The translations under genes were made by a program, and so were the position numbers. The notes under the pieces were generated by a model that saw nothing but the letters and a program-made list of their open reading frames with translations, was not told where the DNA came from and did no database searches. Positions 60,700-64,000 of a stretch of DNA of 64,000 nucleotides are shown in pieces (the stretch's first letter is position 1; each line of letters opens with the position of its first letter). The DNA is from Deinococcus sedimenti (GTDB taxonomy: Bacteria; Deinococcota; Deinococci; Deinococcales; Deinococcaceae): contig NZ_BMQN01000013.1 in assembly GCF_014648135.1 (NCBI RefSeq), positions 1 to 64,000 of the forward strand, given 5' to 3'.

Positions 60700-62034
60700 A
60701 TGTTCAATTCAACTGTCCGGCGCGGCTTCGTGCTGCTGGCCTCCGTTTCCCTTGCGCTGTCCTCCTGTGGTCGCACGCCTGCTGCGGCGCCGAACCTGTC
60801 GGCCCTGGCGGCGGCGGGCGAGCCGGTCATCAACGAGCTGTACTACGACTCCCCCAGCACGGACGTGGGGACGTTCATCGAGTTGAAGGGCCCGGCGGGC
60901 GCGAGCCTGAGTGGGTACACGCTGGCGGCGTTCGACACGGCGGGCACGCAGTACCGCACGATCACGCTGTCCGGGACGATCCCAGCGAGCGGGTACTTCG
61001 TGGTGGCGCAGGACACGACGGTCGCGAGCCGGAATCTGGTGAATGCGGGCGCGGACCTGAACAACGGGGCGGGCAGCCTGCGTCTGCTGAAGAGCACCAC
61101 GATCATCGACGCGGTGGCGTACGGCTCACCCACCAGCAACAAGGGCGAGGGCACGTCGGCCGCCACGACTGGGGCAGGGAGCGCCCTGGCACGCGTGCCA
61201 GACGGTTCGGACACGAATGCGAACAGCGTGGACTTCAAGGTTCAGCTCAGCACGGCGGGCGCGGCGAACGGGGGCGGGACGGGCGGCGGTGGCACGACCA
61301 CGAAGAAGGTCCTGTTCGACCTGACGAAGGCCGAAGACGCCGGGAACGCCGACTGGCGCATTGACGGGGCGTACAGCGATTACGCGACTGCTCTGCGCGG
61401 CCTGGGCTACACGGTGAGCAGCATCACGGGCACGAGCATCACCTCGGCCAGCCTGTCGGGCGCGTCGGTGCTGGTCATTCCCGAGCCGCAGAACCCCTTC
61501 AGTGACGCCGAGCGCGCCGCGATCCAGACCTTCGTGCAGAACGGCGGTGGGGTGTTCATGATCACCGATCACCGCGTCAGCGACCGCAACAACAGCGGCT
61601 GGGACAGCCCGGAAGTCTTTAACGGCTGGGACGGCAGCACGCCGGCCAGCGTCAGCAGCACGTATCAGGCCAGCCTGAACAGTGACGTGATCTTCGGCCT
61701 GAACGCGTCGTTCAACTCCAGCTTCAGCGACCCGGTCCTCACGGCGACCCCCGTGACCACCCACCCGATCCTTAACGGCGTGAGCAGCGCCGGGGTGTAC
61801 GTGGGGACCAGCGTGGACGTCCTGGCGGGCACGGCGCTGATGGGCACGGGCGGCAGGACGTACCTCGCGGTGAACAGCGTCGGGTCGGGCCGCGTGGCGA
61901 TGTGGGGCGACAGCAGCACCTTCGGGGACAACACGTACTCGGACGGCAGCACCGGCACGTACAACAACTGGCCGAACCTCAGCAACGCCACGATGGGCAA
62001 GAACATCGTGCGCTGGCTGGCCAAGGACCTCTGA
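60700..62034 (+). CDS. Lamin-tail-domain lipoprotein with a C-terminal ThuA-like domain
   Basis: 444 aa. Lipoprotein signal with lipobox ALSSC (Cys23). An LTD (IVINELYYDSPSTDVG-type start at ~43, FIELKGPAGASLSGYTLAAF, split) runs to ~185. A Gly-rich linker and a Rossmann-like domain follow (VLFDLTKAEDAG, VLVIPEPQNPFSDAER, GGGVFMITDHR, GSGRVAMWGDSSTFGDN), resembling the ThuA/DUF4350 glutaminase-like fold. Function unknown; many Deinococcus surface proteins carry LTDs. Confidence 0.85.
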   Translation: MFNSTVRRGFVLLASVSLALSSCGRTPAAAPNLSALAAAGEPVINELYYDSPSTDVGTFIELKGPAGASLSGYTLAAFDTAGTQYRTITLSGTIPASGYFVVAQDTTVASRNLVNAGADLNNGAGSLRLLKSTTIIDAVAYGSPTSNKGEGTSAATTGAGSALARVPDGSDTNANSVDFKVQLSTAGAANGGGTGGGGTTTKKVLFDLTKAEDAGNADWRIDGAYSDYATALRGLGYTVSSITGTSITSASLSGASVLVIPEPQNPFSDAERAAIQTFVQNGGGVFMITDHRVSDRNNSGWDSPEVFNGWDGSTPASVSSTYQASLNSDVIFGLNASFNSSFSDPVLTATPVTTHPILNGVSSAGVYVGTSVDVLAGTALMGTGGRTYLAVNSVGSGRVAMWGDSSTFGDNTYSDGSTGTYNNWPNLSNATMGKNIVRWLAKDL

Positions 62035-62058
62035 CCTTCACCTGATCTTCACGTTCCT

Positions 62059-62087
62059 GACCGGAGGCCGCCTGTGGGCCTCCGGTC
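62059..62087 (+). terminator. Rho-independent terminator after the LTD lipoprotein
   Basis: GACCGGAGGC pairs with GCCTCCGGTC (10 bp), followed by CTGTTTTGTG. Confidence 0.8.
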
Positions 62088-62141
62088 CTGTTTTGTGTGT
62101 CCAGGCGCGTGAAAAGATGACCCACATGATCTGGAGACCGC

Positions 62142-63611
62142 ATGGGTGAAGGGCACGCCGAACTGTTCCTGCTGCTGGCCGGGGTGCTGCTGCTCGTCAG
62201 TCTGCTCATGAGCCGCATCGGGGGGCGGCTGGGCATTCCGGGCCTGCTGCTGTTCCTCGGGGTGGGGATGCTGGCCGGGTCCGACGGGCTGGGCATCCAG
62301 TTTCAGGACTACCGGCTGGCGCAGACGATCGGCACGGTGGCGCTGTGCTTCATCCTGTTCCAGGGGGGCCTGGACACCAACTGGACGCTCACGCGGCCCG
62401 TGGTGCGCCGCGGCCTGAGCCTGGCGACGCTGGGGGTGCTGGGCACGGCGGGCATCATGGCGGCGTTCACTCACTACGCGTTCGGCTTTCCGTGGCTGAC
62501 GGCGTGGCTGCTGGGCGCGGTGGTCAGCAGCACGGACGCCAGCGCGGTGTTCAGTGTCCTCAAGGAACGGCAGCTGGGCCTGAAGGGCGACGTGGCGCCG
62601 CTGCTGGAGTTCGAGTCCGGCGGGAACGACCCGATGGCGGTCTTTCTCACGGTGGGCCTGCTGGAACTGATCGCGAATCCGGGTTTGGGCGTGCTGAGCA
62701 TCGTGCCGCTCTTTCTCAAGCAGATGCTGCTGGGCGCGGTGTTCGGGGTGGTGATGGGCCGCGCGGCCCTGTGGATCCTGAACCGCCTGCAACTGCAGTT
62801 CGAGGGGCTGTACTCAGTGCTGTCGCTGGCGCTGGCCCTGACGATCTTCGCGGGCACGGCGGTCGCGGGCGGCAGCGGCTTCCTGGCGATCTACATCGCG
62901 GGCGTGATTCTGGGCAACGCGGACTTCATTCACAAGCGGTCCCTGATCGGCTTTCACGATGGGCTGTCGTGGCTGATGCAGGTGGCGATGTTCCTCACGC
63001 TGGGGCTGCTCGTCAACCCGCGCGAGCTGCTGCCCACGGCGGGCCTGGCGCTGGCGTGCGCGCTCGTGCTGGTGTTCCTGGCGCGGCCGGTCAGCGTGTA
63101 CCTGGCGCTGGCCCGCGCGAGGATGCCGCTGAACGAGAAGAGCATGGTGGCGTGGGTGGGCCTGCGCGGCGCGGTGCCGATCGTCCTGGCGACCTTCCCG
63201 CTGCTGGCCGGGGTGCCGCAGGCGCAGACGCTGTTCAACATCGTGTTCTTCATCGTGCTGGTCAGCGTGCTGCTGCAGGGCACGACGCTGACGCTGGTGG
63301 CGCGGTTCCTGCACGTGCGCGAGGCCCTACCGGTCAGTACGACCTCGCCGATCACGTACACGCCCACCGGGCATGACCGCAACAACATGGTTGAACTGGA
63401 GGTCACGCCGGGCAGCGCGGCGGACGGGCAGCGGATCGTGGACCTGCGCCTGCCACCCGAGGCGCTGGTGATCCTGATCAACCGCGCCGGGGAGTACCTG
63501 ATTCCGCGCGGCGCGACCGAACTGCGCGGCGGGGACAACGTCCTGGTCTTGGCCGGACCGGAGGAACTGCGGGAAGTGCAGCGCCGCCTGACCGTCCCGG
63601 CCAGCGCCTGA
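62142..63611 (+). CDS. K+/H+ antiporter, CPA1 type with TrkA-C domain
   Basis: 489 aa. About 12 membrane helices with FILFQGGLDTN, SSTDASAVFS, FESGGNDPMAVFLT (acidic pair typical of NhaP2) and GLRGAVPIVLATFPL. A C-terminal RCK-C/TrkA-C domain (ELEVTPGSAADGQRIVDLRLP, split, LRGGDNVLVLAGPEEL) gives cytoplasmic ion or nucleotide control. It exchanges K+ or Na+ for H+. The gene is monocistronic. Confidence 0.92.
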   Translation: MGEGHAELFLLLAGVLLLVSLLMSRIGGRLGIPGLLLFLGVGMLAGSDGLGIQFQDYRLAQTIGTVALCFILFQGGLDTNWTLTRPVVRRGLSLATLGVLGTAGIMAAFTHYAFGFPWLTAWLLGAVVSSTDASAVFSVLKERQLGLKGDVAPLLEFESGGNDPMAVFLTVGLLELIANPGLGVLSIVPLFLKQMLLGAVFGVVMGRAALWILNRLQLQFEGLYSVLSLALALTIFAGTAVAGGSGFLAIYIAGVILGNADFIHKRSLIGFHDGLSWLMQVAMFLTLGLLVNPRELLPTAGLALACALVLVFLARPVSVYLALARARMPLNEKSMVAWVGLRGAVPIVLATFPLLAGVPQAQTLFNIVFFIVLVSVLLQGTTLTLVARFLHVREALPVSTTSPITYTPTGHDRNNMVELEVTPGSAADGQRIVDLRLPPEALVILINRAGEYLIPRGATELRGGDNVLVLAGPEELREVQRRLTVPASA

Positions 63612-63644
63612 GCGCAGGGTTCGGAGGTCTTGAGGGTGTCCCTG

Positions 63645-63845
63645 ACGTCCTGTGACAGCGGTGTTCAGGTGTGTTGAGGGGTTCCCTCAGCACGCCTGAA
63701 ACGAGCGGAGCGAGAAGCTGTCAACACCAGCGGTTGGACGTGGAGTTGAGGGGCGTGCTGTTGGCCCCTCAACGGAACTGGACACCGCTGTGAGTCTGCG
63801 CGACTCTTCACTGAACGCCCAGGTAAGAGTTCCGGGAGGTGGCAG
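63645..63845. repeat. Intergenic repeat cluster at the right edge
   Basis: An imperfect 16-bp hairpin (TTCAGGTGTGTTGAGGG 63664-63680 with CCCTCAGCACGCCTGAA 63684-63700) is followed by GACGTGGAGTTGAGGGGCGTG, which resembles the dispersed elements. No gene is seen from 63612 to 63860. Confidence 0.45.
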
Positions 63846-63860
63846 CCGGGAGAGTAGGCC

Positions 63861-64000
63861 ATGACGGCGCAGGCTTCCTCTCTGCAGCGGCGCGGCGCGC
63901 TGCTCGGGCTGGGCCTGCTGCTGGCGCTGTACCTGCTGCACCTGCTGCACCTGCTGGGGTGGTCGGCGGCCGGACCGGCGTACGTGACGCTGTTCCTGGG
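63861..64000 (+). CDS. 5' end of a membrane protein gene, truncated
   Basis: ATG at 63861 (MTAQASSLQRRGALLGLGLL) starts a very hydrophobic, Leu-rich segment with two close helices and continues past the right edge. The ribosome-site candidate GGGAG lies about 12 bases upstream. Function not determinable from the visible 46 codons. Confidence 0.5.
   Translation, partial: MTAQASSLQRRGALLGLGLLLALYLLHLLHLLGWSAAGPAYVTLFL

Overview
This window is very GC-rich chromosomal DNA from a Deinococcus species. The clearest sign is a complete ddrB gene (a DNA-repair single-strand-binding protein specific to Deinococcus) with a 17-bp radiation/desiccation response motif directly in front of it. Supporting signs are a DR2231-type all-alpha NTP pyrophosphatase, an N-acylamino acid racemase, several Nudix hydrolases and many secreted or lipoprotein genes unique to the group. 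I see no rRNA operon, CRISPR array, prophage or intact transposase. The region is chromosomal core interspersed with lineage-specific accessory genes and many short intergenic repeats.

Layout. 0-9.3 kb: racemase/OSBS + GNAT pair, ddrB, NTP-PPase, metallophosphoesterase, arginase, RicT and a PepF-like M3 peptidase. 9.4-20.5 kb: a PEGA/DUF4384 surface protein, a DUF99 protein, a double-GNAT protein, a divergent MFS exporter/SgrR-like regulator pair, Ppx/GppA, pyridoxal kinase, and a TetR-DUF3995 operon. 20.7-25.6 kb: a CHASE3 histidine kinase/response regulator pair, two fatty-acid oxidation genes (enoyl-CoA hydratase, DECR2-like dienoyl-CoA reductase) and a leucine-rich repeat protein. 26-30 kb: two large secreted proteins, a five-repeat NAVW-motif protein of lower GC and a CEMIP/TMEM2-like G8 + beta-helix lipoprotein. 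30.2-32.3 kb: an NAD salvage/ADP-ribose pair (nicotinamide phosphoribosyltransferase + macro domain). 32.3-41 kb: dnaX, malic enzyme, a hotdog thioesterase, a YihY protein, hisA, a glycosyltransferase and tRNA-Leu(CAG). 41-47.5 kb: a membrane protein, a chromate transporter and a two-subunit molybdenum hydroxylase whose operon is split by a repeat element. 47.5-56.3 kb: serS, gatC, an ORF12-like serine hydrolase, mscL, a PDZ-radical SAM-DUF512 protein, a glycosyltransferase and a tandem Nudix protein. 56.4-64 kb: pheS-Nudix-pheT preceded by a probable attenuator, a lamin-tail-domain lipoprotein, a K+/H+ antiporter and the start of a membrane protein.

The intergenic DNA is unusually structured. 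At least three repeat classes recur: (i) ~150-160 bp MITE-like elements with related ends, one of which sits between the two hydroxylase subunits and is flanked by a perfect 11-bp direct repeat; (ii) hairpins built from 7-bp periodic units; (iii) long GC-rich inverted repeats, including a pair of perfect 55-bp arms. A further 150-nt segment near 4.0 kb folds like a structured RNA and has no assigned function. No single new defence or metabolic system stands out. The strongest leads are the repeat-element insertion, the possible structured RNA, the pheST leader and the palindrome-controlled NAD-salvage operon.
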